Positions 1 through 11,649 of a stretch of DNA of 64,000 nucleotides are shown here, one piece after another; the first letter of the stretch is position 1, and each line of letters begins with the position of its first letter. The notes beneath the pieces were generated by a model that was not told the DNA's origin, made no database searches, and saw nothing but the letters and a program-made list of their open reading frames with translations. The DNA lies in NCBI GenBank assembly GCA_030428255.1, contig JAUIBT010000010.1:1-64000 (forward strand), given 5' to 3'. The stretch comes from Alphaproteobacteria bacterium. Lineage in GTDB: Bacteria; Pseudomonadota; Alphaproteobacteria; UBA7985; JAUIBT01. The translations under genes and the position numbers were made by a program.

Positions 1-85
1 CAACTCTGGGAACACCGCGCGGTTTGTTTGGCAGCAAGGGTTGGATTACAGACCACTCAAAGTCTGTCAGTTCATAGCTGGTCAT
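1..85 (-). mobile_element. IS5-family transposase, N-terminus only (runs off left edge)
   Basis: The ATG at 85-83 opens a minus-strand frame that is still open at position 1. The 28 visible residues begin MTSYELTDFEWSVIQPLLP, followed by NKPRGVPRV. This is the characteristic N-terminus of IS5-family (DDE) transposases, whose enzymes cut and rejoin the ends of their own element. A strong ribosome binding site (AAGGAGGAG) lies 5 bases upstream of the start. The catalytic domain lies outside the window, so it cannot be told whether the element is intact. The family call rests on the short N-terminal block and is fairly secure; the subgroup is not determined. Confidence 0.82.
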
Positions 86-135
86 TGGCTCCTCCTTCAT
101 ACAAGGAGCGAATCACAATCCATGGCACATGAAAA

Positions 136-159
136 CTATTTTATGAGTTCATGACCTAA
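136..159. repeat. Candidate IS5-family terminal inverted repeat and YTAR target duplication
   Basis: Read on the minus strand, TTAG (159-156) is followed by GTCATGAACTCATAAAATAG (155-136), about 50 bases before the transposase start at 85. That is where the outer end of the element is expected. TTAG fits the YTAR target preference known for parts of the IS5 family. It also supplies the last base of the final codon and the stop codon of the neighbouring thioredoxin gene. The other end of the element lies outside the window, so repeat and duplication are inferred from position and consensus only. Confidence 0.5.
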
Positions 160-623
160 GCAACACCCAGGTCCATCAGGCCCTTGATTGCGGTTCTGCT
201 GGTCTGGGCCACCAGGCGGCCCAACTCGTCCTCGCCGCGCAGCAGCACCAAGGTCGAACGGCGCGGGATTTGGCGGTCGCGCGCAACCGCGTGGCGGCCG
301 TAATCATCCCAATCAACGGCCACGAAAGTCATGGCGGCGTCATAGGCCGGGTTGGCCTCGCGCAGCGCCTTGATGCGGCGCTTTTGTGCGTTGCAGGTCG
401 AACACCAAGTGGCGTGATAGTCGACAAAAACGGTTTTGCCGTCCGCCAGAAGCTCTGCGATCAGGCCAGGCTCATAGGCTAGGGTCGGCCCACCAAATCC
501 AGGCACTTGGCTTGAGGCCAGCGCCGGGGTGGCCAACAGGCCGGGGGCTAGGCCGACCAGGCCGGGGGCTAGGCCGACCAGGCCGCTCGCGGTCAGTGCG
601 GTAAGAAAATTGCGTCGTTTCAT
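156..623 (-). CDS. Exported thioredoxin-fold protein (DsbD C-terminal-like)
   Basis: This 155-residue protein carries a thioredoxin-type active site WCSTC (Cys74 and Cys77) followed by NAQKRRIKAL, as in the C-terminal domain of DsbD and related periplasmic thiol reductases. The N-terminus (MKRRNFLTAL, hydrophobic stretch, ALASS near residue 37) looks like a Tat-type signal peptide. The signal contains a perfect 7-residue duplication, VGLAPGL twice, from a 21-bp tandem repeat at 541-582. It lies 48 bases downstream of a CcdA-like gene on the same strand. The likely role is to receive electrons from that membrane protein and reduce periplasmic disulfides. The stop codon lies at the putative IS insertion point, so the last residues may not be ancestral, though the domain looks complete. 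Confidence 0.85.
   Translation of the reverse strand: MKRRNFLTALTASGLVGLAPGLVGLAPGLLATPALASSQVPGFGGPTLAYEPGLIAELLADGKTVFVDYHATWCSTCNAQKRRIKALREANPAYDAAMTFVAVDWDDYGRHAVARDRQIPRRSTLVLLRGEDELGRLVAQTSRTAIKGLMDLGVA
541..582. repeat. 21-bp perfect tandem duplication
   Basis: Two identical 21-base copies (541-561 and 562-582, beginning ccgggggctaggccgacc) lie inside the signal-peptide region of the thioredoxin-like gene. They add seven residues without breaking the frame. Confidence 0.95.
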
Positions 624-671
624 CGTGTTGGTCCTTTTAAAGAGCGTGGCCCGCGCTAGGGTGCAGCGGGG

Positions 672-1445
672 TTAGATTGCGACGGAGAGATCAATCAGCC
701 AGGCAGGCATAGCCTCTAGCAACCAGCCCTCGAGCAGCGCGGTTAGGCCGGTAAGCATCGCCAAACCGACGGCCAAGAAGACCGCGCCAACAATGTAGCG
801 CGACCGCGCGGCCAAAGCTTTAAGGGCTTGCAGGCGTTGGCGAATGGCCTGGCGCGAGCCGTAGCCCAGCACCACAATCAAGCTGGCAACGCCGAGCGCA
901 AAGCTGGTCATGATGGCCGCGACCCACAGCAGGGAGTCGCCCGTGCTGGCCAGCCCAATGGCAGAGCCCAGAGTTGGGCCGATACAGGGCGACCAAACCG
1001 CCCCCAGCAGAACCCCGCCCAGAAGCTGGCGCACCCAAGGCGACCCACTCGGCACTGCGGTGGCTGCCAGGCCAGCAGTGCTTGCGCTGCCGCCCGCCGT
1101 CCCTTCGACCCGCGCCAGGCCGCTATCGGCCCGCGCCGCAAAGGTGCTGGCAACCCGGCCAAAGGCCCGATGCAAGCTGGGCACCAGCAGCACCAAGCCG
1201 AAGGCGATCATCACGCTCGCGCCGATGGCGGTGAGACGCTCGGGCGTCAGGCCCAGCGCGTAGCCGAGCGTCGAGACCAGCATACCAAAGGCGACAAATG
1301 AAACGCCCATCCCAAGTGCCAGCAGCGCCGGCCCGTGCCGGTGCCGCTCGACGGATGAGGCCAAAACCAAGGGCACCACCGGCAGAACGCAGGGATTGAT
1401 AAGGGTTAAGAGGCCTGCGGCGTAGGCAAGCAAAAGCTCGATCAT
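672..1445 (-). CDS. CcdA/DsbD-type transmembrane electron-transfer protein
   Basis: The 257-residue protein is highly hydrophobic with about six membrane segments. Two conserved motifs each hold a Cys-Pro type site: INPCVLPVVP (Cys19) and WSPCIGPTLG (Cys154). These are the paired redox cysteines of the CcdA/DsbD transmembrane family, which carries reducing power from cytoplasmic thioredoxin to the periplasm. The ATG at 1445 is preferred over a longer frame starting at 1511, because the family motif LLAYAAGLLTLINPC starts right after it. The thioredoxin-like gene follows on the same strand, so the two resemble a DsbD split into membrane and thioredoxin parts. Whether the partner is cytochrome c maturation or another periplasmic target cannot be decided here. 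Confidence 0.85.
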   Translation of the reverse strand: MIELLLAYAAGLLTLINPCVLPVVPLVLASSVERHRHGPALLALGMGVSFVAFGMLVSTLGYALGLTPERLTAIGASVMIAFGLVLLVPSLHRAFGRVASTFAARADSGLARVEGTAGGSASTAGLAATAVPSGSPWVRQLLGGVLLGAVWSPCIGPTLGSAIGLASTGDSLLWVAAIMTSFALGVASLIVVLGYGSRQAIRQRLQALKALAARSRYIVGAVFLAVGLAMLTGLTALLEGWLLEAMPAWLIDLSVAI

Positions 1446-1550
1446 AGTTAGGGGGCTCACGTGGGGAAGATGGGCCAAGCTAACGCACCGGCTTGCAGGC
1501 TGTCGAACCACAAGTGGCTAGCGCGGGCTCACGCTTGAGCGAGGCGCGCC

Positions 1551-3590
1551 TCATCGACGCTCGAACAACTTCTCTAGGTCGGTCAGGCTTAAGGTGACGT
1601 AGGTCGGGCGGCCATGGTTGCACTGCCCCGATTTGGGCGTGGCCTCCATATCGCGCAACAACTGGTTCATCTCAGCGGCGTTCAGCGTTCGCCCCGCGCG
1701 CACCGAGCCATGGCAGGCCACCGTTGCCAGCACATGATGCAGCTTTTCTTCTAACGACAGGCTGTGCCCCCATTCGGCGATTTCGTCCACCAAGTCGCGT
1801 ACCAAGCGCTGCATGTCTGCGTGCTGGATGAGGCTGGGCACCTCGCGCACCACCAGGGCATCTTGGCCAAAGGGCTCCAGCACCAGCCCCCAATCGGCCA
1901 GCGCCTCCAGGTGCTCGCTGATCAGCGCGACGTCGCCGGCGGGCAGCTCGACCACTTCGGGGATCAACAGCAGTTGGCGCGGCAAGGCGCCCTCGGCCAG
2001 TTGGGCCTTCAGCTTTTCATAGACCAGGCGCTCGTGGGCAGCGTGCTGATCGACAATCACCAGGCCGTCGGCGCTTTGAGCGACGATATAGTTCTTGTGC
2101 AGTTGCGCGCGCGCGGCGCCCAATGGGAAATCTTGCGAGACATCTGCCTGCAAGGGTGCGTCGTTGGCATCCAACGGGCCGTCGCCCTCACGAACCAGCA
2201 GGGCCTCACCAGGCTTAGCCAAGGGGGCAAACGCATTGCCGAGCCCTGGGCCCGCGCCATGGCCTTGGGAATCGGCAAAGCTGGCCTGGAAAGCGCTGGC
2301 CTGCAAAGAGTTGGCCTGCAAAGAGTTGGCCTGAAATTGGCGCGCCGCGTCAATCGCCCCCATCGAGGGGCGCTGTGGGGGCTTGTGTGAACGATAGCCC
2401 GATTGATAGCCAAAATTAGGAGCCTGAGTTGGGGCTTCATCCCTAGGTTGCCCACTTTGGAACGCCGCCAGCGCGCCTTGGCCCAGGGCCCCACTGGCCC
2501 GATGGCCGCCGCGCACAATCGCATCGCGCAGACCATTGATCAGCAATGAGCGCAGCCCTTCGGGATCTTGAAAGCGCACCTCGGTCTTGCCCGGATGCAC
2601 GTTCACATCCACCGCCTCGGGCGGCAGGGTGACAAAGGCCACCAGCATGGGAAAGCGGTCTGGGGCCAGCACGTCGCGATAGGCCGCCCGCACCACGCCA
2701 TACAGCGCGCGGTCCTTGATCGGGCGTCCATTGACGAACAAGAACTGCGACAGGGAGTTGGCGCGATTGAGGGTCGGCAACCCCGCCCAACCACTGAGTT
2801 GCATGCCGTCGCGCATCAGGGTCAAGGGCACAGCGTTATCGGCAAAGTCACGCCCCATCAGTTGGGCCAGGCGTTGGGTGATTTGCACATCGCTCTTGGC
2901 CGGGGGCAGATCCAGGTAGGTCTTGGCCTCTTGCACCAAGCGAAAGCCAACCGCCGGATTGGCCAGCGCCAAACGCTGGACCATATCTTGGATGGCCCGC
3001 AGCTCGGCGCGGTCGCCCTTGAGGAACTTGAGCCGTGCGGGGGTGGCAAAGAACAGGTCGCGCACTTCAACTTGGGTTCCGGGCTGCGCTGCGGCTGGCT
3101 CCAGCGCGCCCATGCGCCCGCCTTCAACACTGAGGCTGTGGGCCTGATCGCTGCCCCTTTGGCGCGATGTCAGTCGCAGACGCGAGACCGAGGCGATCGA
3201 GGGCAGCGCCTCGCCACGAAATCCCATGTGGCGAATCCGCACCAAATCGTCGTCGGGCAGTTTCGATGTCGCGTGGCGCTCCAAGGCCAGAGGCAGGGCG
3301 GCGGCCTCCATGCCCTTGCCGTCATCGGTGATGCGAATCAGGGCCTTACCGCCTTGACGCAACTCGATCAGAATCTGGTTCGCCTCCGCGTCCAGCGCGT
3401 TTTCGGCCAGCTCCTTGACCACCGACGCCGGGCGCTCGACCACCTCGCCCGCGGCGATTTGGTTGATCAGAGTCTCCGGCAAACGCCTCAAACCGGAAGC
3501 GGATGGCCGTATTTCGCCTTTATTTGCGAGACCGCTTGTCGCGGTTGGCGCGCTGTTTGCGTCGAAGGAAGGTTTGTCTGTTTGGCTCAT
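1551..3590 (-). CDS. mutL: DNA mismatch repair protein MutL
   Basis: At 679 residues this has normal MutL length. The GHKL ATPase domain is N-terminal, with INQIAAGEVVERPASVVKEL, DDGKGM and GFRGEALPSIASV. The C-terminal domain has DQHAAHERLVYE, which fits DQHA(X)2E(X)4E, together with ACHGSVRAGR and QCNHGRPTY, so this MutL is predicted to carry its own endonuclease. The usual CPHGRP motif reads CNHGRP here. The variable linker contains a 15-bp tandem repeat encoding LQANS units (2281-2340). The chosen ATG gives about 35 residues before the conserved core and has no clear ribosome binding site, so a start further in is possible. Confidence 0.96.
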   Translation of the reverse strand: MSQTDKPSFDANSAPTATSGLANKGEIRPSASGLRRLPETLINQIAAGEVVERPASVVKELAENALDAEANQILIELRQGGKALIRITDDGKGMEAAALPLALERHATSKLPDDDLVRIRHMGFRGEALPSIASVSRLRLTSRQRGSDQAHSLSVEGGRMGALEPAAAQPGTQVEVRDLFFATPARLKFLKGDRAELRAIQDMVQRLALANPAVGFRLVQEAKTYLDLPPAKSDVQITQRLAQLMGRDFADNAVPLTLMRDGMQLSGWAGLPTLNRANSLSQFLFVNGRPIKDRALYGVVRAAYRDVLAPDRFPMLVAFVTLPPEAVDVNVHPGKTEVRFQDPEGLRSLLINGLRDAIVRGGHRASGALGQGALAAFQSGQPRDEAPTQAPNFGYQSGYRSHKPPQRPSMGAIDAARQFQANSLQANSLQASAFQASFADSQGHGAGPGLGNAFAPLAKPGEALLVREGDGPLDANDAPLQADVSQDFPLGAARAQLHKNYIVAQSADGLVIVDQHAAHERLVYEKLKAQLAEGALPRQLLLIPEVVELPAGDVALISEHLEALADWGLVLEPFGQDALVVREVPSLIQHADMQRLVRDLVDEIAEWGHSLSLEEKLHHVLATVACHGSVRAGRTLNAAEMNQLLRDMEATPKSGQCNHGRPTYVTLSLTDLEKLFERR
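2281..2340. repeat. 15-bp tandem repeat, four units, in mutL linker
   Basis: Four consecutive 15-base units (2281, 2296, 2311 and 2326), based on ttggcctgcaaagag, encode FQANS/LQANS/LQASA repeats in the linker of MutL. The two central units differ at a single base; the outer ones are degenerate. Confidence 0.9.
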
Positions 3591-3970
3591 AGCAAGGATA
3601 TGGGGAGCGCTCGGCCCGCCTGCAAAGCAGTTTTCCCCCGCTTTTCGCGCTCAAACCGGCGGTTTTGCGCAAAATCGGACCAAACTAGCGCTGATTCTTA
3701 CCCCTGGTCTTGGCGGGCTGCCAGAGCTTGTCAGTCCAGGCAGACGCCCGCCGCAGCGACACTGCGAAAAAATGACCATCTGGAATGCGCAGCAGGCGCT
3801 TGCGGGCTCATGACTCCTGTGGTAGCTCCACCCCACACCGAAGCCGGAACGTCTGCACCAATGCGCCTGCTTGTCTAAAAGCTGGCGTGACCCTTGGCCT
3901 ACAAGCTGGGGGCGCTCTAGGAGGCAGCCTGAACCGGCCTTCACAAAGTTTTAACCTTAAGGAAGAGCTA
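3591..3970. other. Divergent intergenic region, mutL / atp operon
   Basis: These 380 bases separate mutL (leftward) from atpH (rightward) and must hold promoters for both. I see no convincing sigma70 pair. A TTGGCC at 3894-3899 with a poor -10 about 17 bases later is the best weak candidate for the atp operon. No RNA gene or coding frame with a recognisable product was found. Confidence 0.4.
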
Positions 3971-6063
<2,093 letters not shown>

Positions 6064-6093
6064 GCCTAGGATCTACGGAAAGGATTAGATCCC

Positions 6094-6975
6094 ATGGCAA
6101 GCTTAAAGGATCTGAAGAACCGCATCAGTTCGGTCAAGAATACGCGCAAAATCACCTCCGCCATGAAAATGGTGGCGGCCGCGAAATTGCGTCGCGCGCA
6201 GGAGCAGGCTGAAGCAGGCCGCCCCTTCGCCGAGCGCATGGACGCGGTTCTGGGGTCATTGGCAGCTGCGGCTGCCTCTAACCCCGGTGCGCCCAAGCTC
6301 TTGGCTGGCACTGGCAGCGAACAAAAGCACCTGATCGTGCTAGCGACCGCTGACCGTGGCCTGTGCGGTGGCTTCAACGCCTACCTCATCAAAGAGGCGA
6401 TGACACTGCGCTCAGAGCTGTTGGCCGAAGGCAAGTCCGTTCAGTTCGTGACCGTCGGACGCAAGGCACGCGATGCGGTTCGCCGCGTCGATGCCGCTGC
6501 CCTGGTCGAGTCCTTCATTGAAATGGACCGCCCCGTTTTGAACTATGAAAAGGCTCAGCAGGTCTCTGCGAAGGTCTTGGAAATGTTCGAAGCTGGCGCG
6601 TTTGATGTCTGCACTCTGATCTACTCGCGCTTCCAGTCTGCGATTGCTCAAATCCCGACCCGTCAACAGCTCATTCCTTTTGCTGTTCCGAAGACCGGCG
6701 AAGCAGCAAGCGGTTCCTCGGCTGTTTACGAGTACGAGCCTTCTGAAGAGAGCGTTCTGGCCGATCTGTTGCCCCGCAACATTTCTGTACAGATCTTCAA
6801 GGGTTTGTTGGAAAACCAAGCCTCGGAGCAAGGTGCGCGCATGTCTGCAATGGACAACGCAACCCGCAACGCGGGCGAAATGATCGACAAGCTGACCCTG
6901 CTGTACAACCGTACACGTCAGGCTCAGATCACCAAAGAGTTGATCGAGATCGTTTCTGGTGCGGAGGCCCTCTAA
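6094..6975 (+). CDS. atpG: ATP synthase F1 gamma subunit
   Basis: The 293-residue product begins [20 protein letters not shown] and ends [20 protein letters not shown], the two helices that form the rotating coiled coil inside the alpha3beta3 head. The central block [12 protein letters not shown] is also conserved. It lies 30 bases after atpA, with AAAGGAT upstream of the ATG. The next gene, pyrE, begins immediately after its stop codon, so the normal atpG-atpD junction is interrupted. Confidence 0.97.
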   Translation: MASLKDLKNRISSVKNTRKITSAMKMVAAAKLRRAQEQAEAGRPFAERMDAVLGSLAAAAASNPGAPKLLAGTGSEQKHLIVLATADRGLCGGFNAYLIKEAMTLRSELLAEGKSVQFVTVGRKARDAVRRVDAAALVESFIEMDRPVLNYEKAQQVSAKVLEMFEAGAFDVCTLIYSRFQSAIAQIPTRQQLIPFAVPKTGEAASGSSAVYEYEPSEESVLADLLPRNISVQIFKGLLENQASEQGARMSAMDNATRNAGEMIDKLTLLYNRTRQAQITKELIEIVSGAEAL

Positions 6976-9061
<2,086 letters not shown>

Positions 9062-9083
9062 TCGCAGGCTTAAGCACAACAAG

Positions 9084-9117
9084 CCCCCCTCTGCTCTGCC
9101 CGCCAGGGCAGAGGGGC
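9084..9117 (+). promoter_or_regulatory. GC-rich hairpin between atpD and atpC
   Basis: CTCTGCCC (9094-9101) pairs perfectly with GGGCAGAG (9106-9113) over a 4-base loop, and flanking C and G runs can extend the stem. No U-run follows, so it is more likely an mRNA-processing or stabilising structure, or a partial attenuator that lowers atpC output, than a full terminator. Confidence 0.6.
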
Positions 9118-9260
9118 CTTGCCACTTTCTTGTTCAAGGCAGCAAGGCCGCAACCGCGGCGGGCTCTTTGACCAAGCCAGTTCAAGGCTGTCCCTGATCT
9201 GTTAAAGAGCCCCGCTAGGCGTATGAAAGCAGCGGGCTCGCATCGAATTGGAAGATTGCT

Positions 9261-9530
9261 ATGTCTACGACGCATCTGGAAATCGTGACCCCCGAACGCT
9301 TGGTTCTGAGCGAAGAGGTCGAGCTGGTGGTTGTGCCCGGCGCTGACGGCGATTTGGGTGTTCGCCCCCGCCACGCACCGACCATTGCGACCCTGCGCGA
9401 CGGCGACCTGCGGATTTTTGCTAAAGGCCTGTCAGCCGGTGAGACCGCACGCTACAAAGTCTCTGGCGGTTTTGTTGACGTGACGCCCGAAACATGCCGC
9501 GTCCTGTGCGAGCACGCCGAGGCCGTCTGA
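9261..9530 (+). CDS. atpC: ATP synthase F1 epsilon subunit, short form
   Basis: This 89-residue protein matches the N-terminal beta-sandwich of epsilon: LEIVTPERLVLS, then GADGDLGVRPRHAPTIATL, then YKVSGGFVDVTPETCRVLCEHAEAV. It stops there. The usual subunit has 130-140 residues, ending in a two-helix hairpin that inhibits ATP hydrolysis in many bacteria. The stop is followed directly by a strong terminator, so the gene was not cut by an obvious frameshift. Naturally short epsilon subunits are known (for example in green sulfur bacteria). Attachment to gamma and the c-ring should remain possible; epsilon-type inhibition should not. Confidence 0.93.
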   Translation: MSTTHLEIVTPERLVLSEEVELVVVPGADGDLGVRPRHAPTIATLRDGDLRIFAKGLSAGETARYKVSGGFVDVTPETCRVLCEHAEAV

Positions 9531-9568
9531 GCCACGCCGTCTCTGACACCAAGCGCAAAATATGAAGG

Positions 9569-9600
9569 GCCCGCTCTTGATCAAGGAGCGGGCTTTTTTT
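9569..9600 (+). terminator. Rho-independent terminator of the atp operon
   Basis: GCCCGCTC (9569-9576) pairs with GAGCGGGC (9586-9593), the loop region TTGATCAA is itself self-complementary, and seven Ts follow at 9594-9600. It lies 40 bases after the atpC stop. Confidence 0.95.
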
Positions 9601-9968
9601 GTGCCCGGCTGCTCGCTCGACCAAGTACAAGCAAAGAGAGCCCACGGCGCTCCACGAAACGCAGGCAAGGCGATGACCGTGGCCGCAAAATCATAGCGGA
9701 CCTCCAGGCAAGGGTGAAAGGCCACAATAGAATGCTCGCAATCACCGTGAGTCGCTCGGCAACAGTTGGCCTGATTGGCTCACGGACGCAGCACGTGCTG
9801 CGTATCGAGGCCAGAATCGCTATGCTGGAGATGCTGCTGTAACTTGGAAAGTTTAGGGGATAGGGAAGGTATCACCCTGTGGTGTGCTTTTGCCACGTCT
9901 CTGGCAAGGCTCGAACTCGCCCGCTGCAAAGCATGGCGCCCTCGCAGTACGTCCTCTCTGCACGGTCG
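9601..9968. other. Intergenic region between atp terminator and glycosyltransferase cluster
   Basis: These 368 bases lie between two convergent operons. No credible gene is seen. It contains a perfect 18-base palindrome at 9786-9803, listed separately. Confidence 0.5.
9786..9803. repeat. 18-bp perfect palindrome
   Basis: ACGCAGCACGTGCTGCGT reads the same on both strands without a loop. Such a zero-spacer palindrome fits a dimeric DNA-binding protein better than an RNA hairpin. It sits between convergent genes, where an operator for either operon is not expected. Confidence 0.8.
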
Positions 9969-11438
9969 TTAGCTACCAAGGAGGTTGGCTAAGACCGTCT
10001 GCCATCGGCTGACCTGCTGGCGCTCCACCTTGTGCGGATAGGCCTCATAGACCTCCAGCAACTGTCGGCAAATCACCTCTGGGCTCGAATAGCGCTGGGT
10101 CCAGTCCAAGCCCGCCTGGCCGACCGCCTGCAGGTCCACTGCACCTGCTGCGATCTGGGTCAAAAAGGGCGCGATAGTATCGACCGTATTCAGGCTGATG
10201 ACCGGTGCCAGCTCGTGCCCTGGCTCGTTCTTCGCCCAATCTGGATTGACCCAACAGACCGCTGGCGTACCGGTCGCAAGCGCCTCACGCGATGAGGTGC
10301 CGTAGTGGCCCAGCGTAAACTGATCAACCACCAAATCCGCGCCGCGATAGAAATTGCGTAGCAGCGCCTTGCTCAAGGCTCCATCCAAGAAGTGAAAGCA
10401 GTGCGTGTAATCGTTGGTTTTCTGCTTAAAGTCCAAAAAGTCCGCCCCCCAGGCGGTGAATATAAACTTCAAATTTTGCGGACACCCGGCAGCGCGCCAG
10501 CCTTCCAGCAGGCGATCTTGGCCTTTGTCGGCATAGGAGATGCGCGAGGGCACAAAGATCACTTGATCATCGGGCTCAAGCTGTAACCCAAGATTTGAAC
10601 ACCGGGCGGCCTCAGCCAAGATGGCCTGTTTCTCCGACCGCGAGCGCAGGTGTTCAGGCGTAAAAGGCAGCCCGATTTGCGCATAAGGAATATGAGCAAA
10701 ATCCCGCTGCCAGACTGCGTCGCCGCCGACCATCGCAGCATTGGCTGGTTTGGGGGTCGAGGAGACCGTGGCAATGGACGAATCAAAGGCCAGCTTCAGC
10801 AGCTCGCGATACTTGGCTATGATCGGCACCGCAGCCCCTTCGCCTTTAATCAAGCCTGCGGCGATCATCCACTCGCCACCGGCTGGGCAGATAAAGAACG
10901 GGGTACCTGACAGAAGCGCCAACATGATGGCGTTGGTCTGGCAAACAAACAGCAGATCACAGCGTTGAAACTGGGCAACATACCAGCGCCAGTTTCTTGG
11001 CAGAACTCCTTGCGGCTTCGATAGATAGGCTTGCACGCGCACGCGGACATCTGCACTCAAGCCCGGGTGCGTTTCAGACGTTACTCTCACACCTACGCCT
11101 GGCAGCTTTGGTGTTCTGGGTAACACCCGGCGGCGATGCACCGGCGGATCCAGCATCCACTTTGGGTCGCACCAGCCCTGCGCTCGTTCGATCGCCTTCC
11201 AGTCGTCCGCACTCCAAGTCGAACTCGCAACGGTCTGCTCGTGAGACAGCATAAAGCTGCCATCCTCCCAAACCGGTTGGCTCATCGCGTAGGCGTCCCA
11301 ACGATCCCGGAAAAAGCAAACATCTGAACCCGTCTGCGCAAAGGCTTTCGCCATGATATAGGTGTTGTTAGCCATCCCTCCACAAAGGCCAATGCGCGGC
11401 TGCCTGGCCACTGCACGCAGAGAAGGATTGTCGATCAT
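9969..11438 (-). CDS. Glycosyltransferase-like protein, tandem paralog A
   Basis: This 489-residue protein shows the two-domain glycosyltransferase (GT-B) pattern: an N-terminal RIGLCGGMANNTYIMAKAF block and a C-terminal region with FVPSRISYADKGQDRLLEGW and GTSSREALATGTPAVCW, which resembles the donor-binding part of GT4 enzymes. The first Glu of the usual E-x7-E motif is replaced by Gly. It is closely similar over its whole length to the gene just upstream (11650-13137), so the pair arose by duplication. Together with the aminotransferase at 13306 it probably builds a surface or flagellar glycan; donor and acceptor are unknown. The ATG at 11438 overlaps the end of a 23-codon frame by four bases. 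Confidence 0.7.
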   Translation of the reverse strand: MIDNPSLRAVARQPRIGLCGGMANNTYIMAKAFAQTGSDVCFFRDRWDAYAMSQPVWEDGSFMLSHEQTVASSTWSADDWKAIERAQGWCDPKWMLDPPVHRRRVLPRTPKLPGVGVRVTSETHPGLSADVRVRVQAYLSKPQGVLPRNWRWYVAQFQRCDLLFVCQTNAIMLALLSGTPFFICPAGGEWMIAAGLIKGEGAAVPIIAKYRELLKLAFDSSIATVSSTPKPANAAMVGGDAVWQRDFAHIPYAQIGLPFTPEHLRSRSEKQAILAEAARCSNLGLQLEPDDQVIFVPSRISYADKGQDRLLEGWRAAGCPQNLKFIFTAWGADFLDFKQKTNDYTHCFHFLDGALSKALLRNFYRGADLVVDQFTLGHYGTSSREALATGTPAVCWVNPDWAKNEPGHELAPVISLNTVDTIAPFLTQIAAGAVDLQAVGQAGLDWTQRYSSPEVICRQLLEVYEAYPHKVERQQVSRWQTVLANLLGS

Positions 11439-11506
11439 ATGGCGCGTCCTAGTGCTGGGTTAGGGCCGGCGGGGTGGACTTCTTTGAAGGTCCAGCCGGG
11501 CTTCAT
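11435..11506 (-). CDS. Possible 23-residue leader peptide or gene remnant
   Basis: A short frame, MKPGWTFKEVHPAGPNPALG followed by RAI, starts at ATG 11506 and ends in a TGA that overlaps the ATG of the downstream glycosyltransferase (ATGA). The same frame is open upstream of the ATG without another clear start. It could be a coupling leader, the tail of a decayed gene, or chance. No family is recognised. Confidence 0.25.
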   Translation of the reverse strand: MKPGWTFKEVHPAGPNPALGRAI

Positions 11507-11649
11507 GTTGCGTTTACCGTGATCTATGAACAGTGCGTTTCATAGTCGAAATTTGGGTTTACCGGACATACCAATTCATGCAGCGCAACGCCACCAAGGA
11601 AAGTCTTTGGGGACGGCGCAGCCAATGGCGGGCGAGCGTAGCGATCGTG

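Noticed and set aside
1764-2390. Long plus-strand open frame opposite mutL
   Set aside because: It is a shadow of mutL in GC-rich DNA, with composition typical of antisense frames and no family pattern.
2568-3878. 436-codon plus-strand frame spanning the start of mutL
   Set aside because: It runs antisense to conserved MutL motifs and shows no recognisable domain or ribosome site.
9421-9725. Minus-strand frames across the atpC end and terminator
   Set aside because: They run through a strong terminator and antisense to atpC, without any protein signature.
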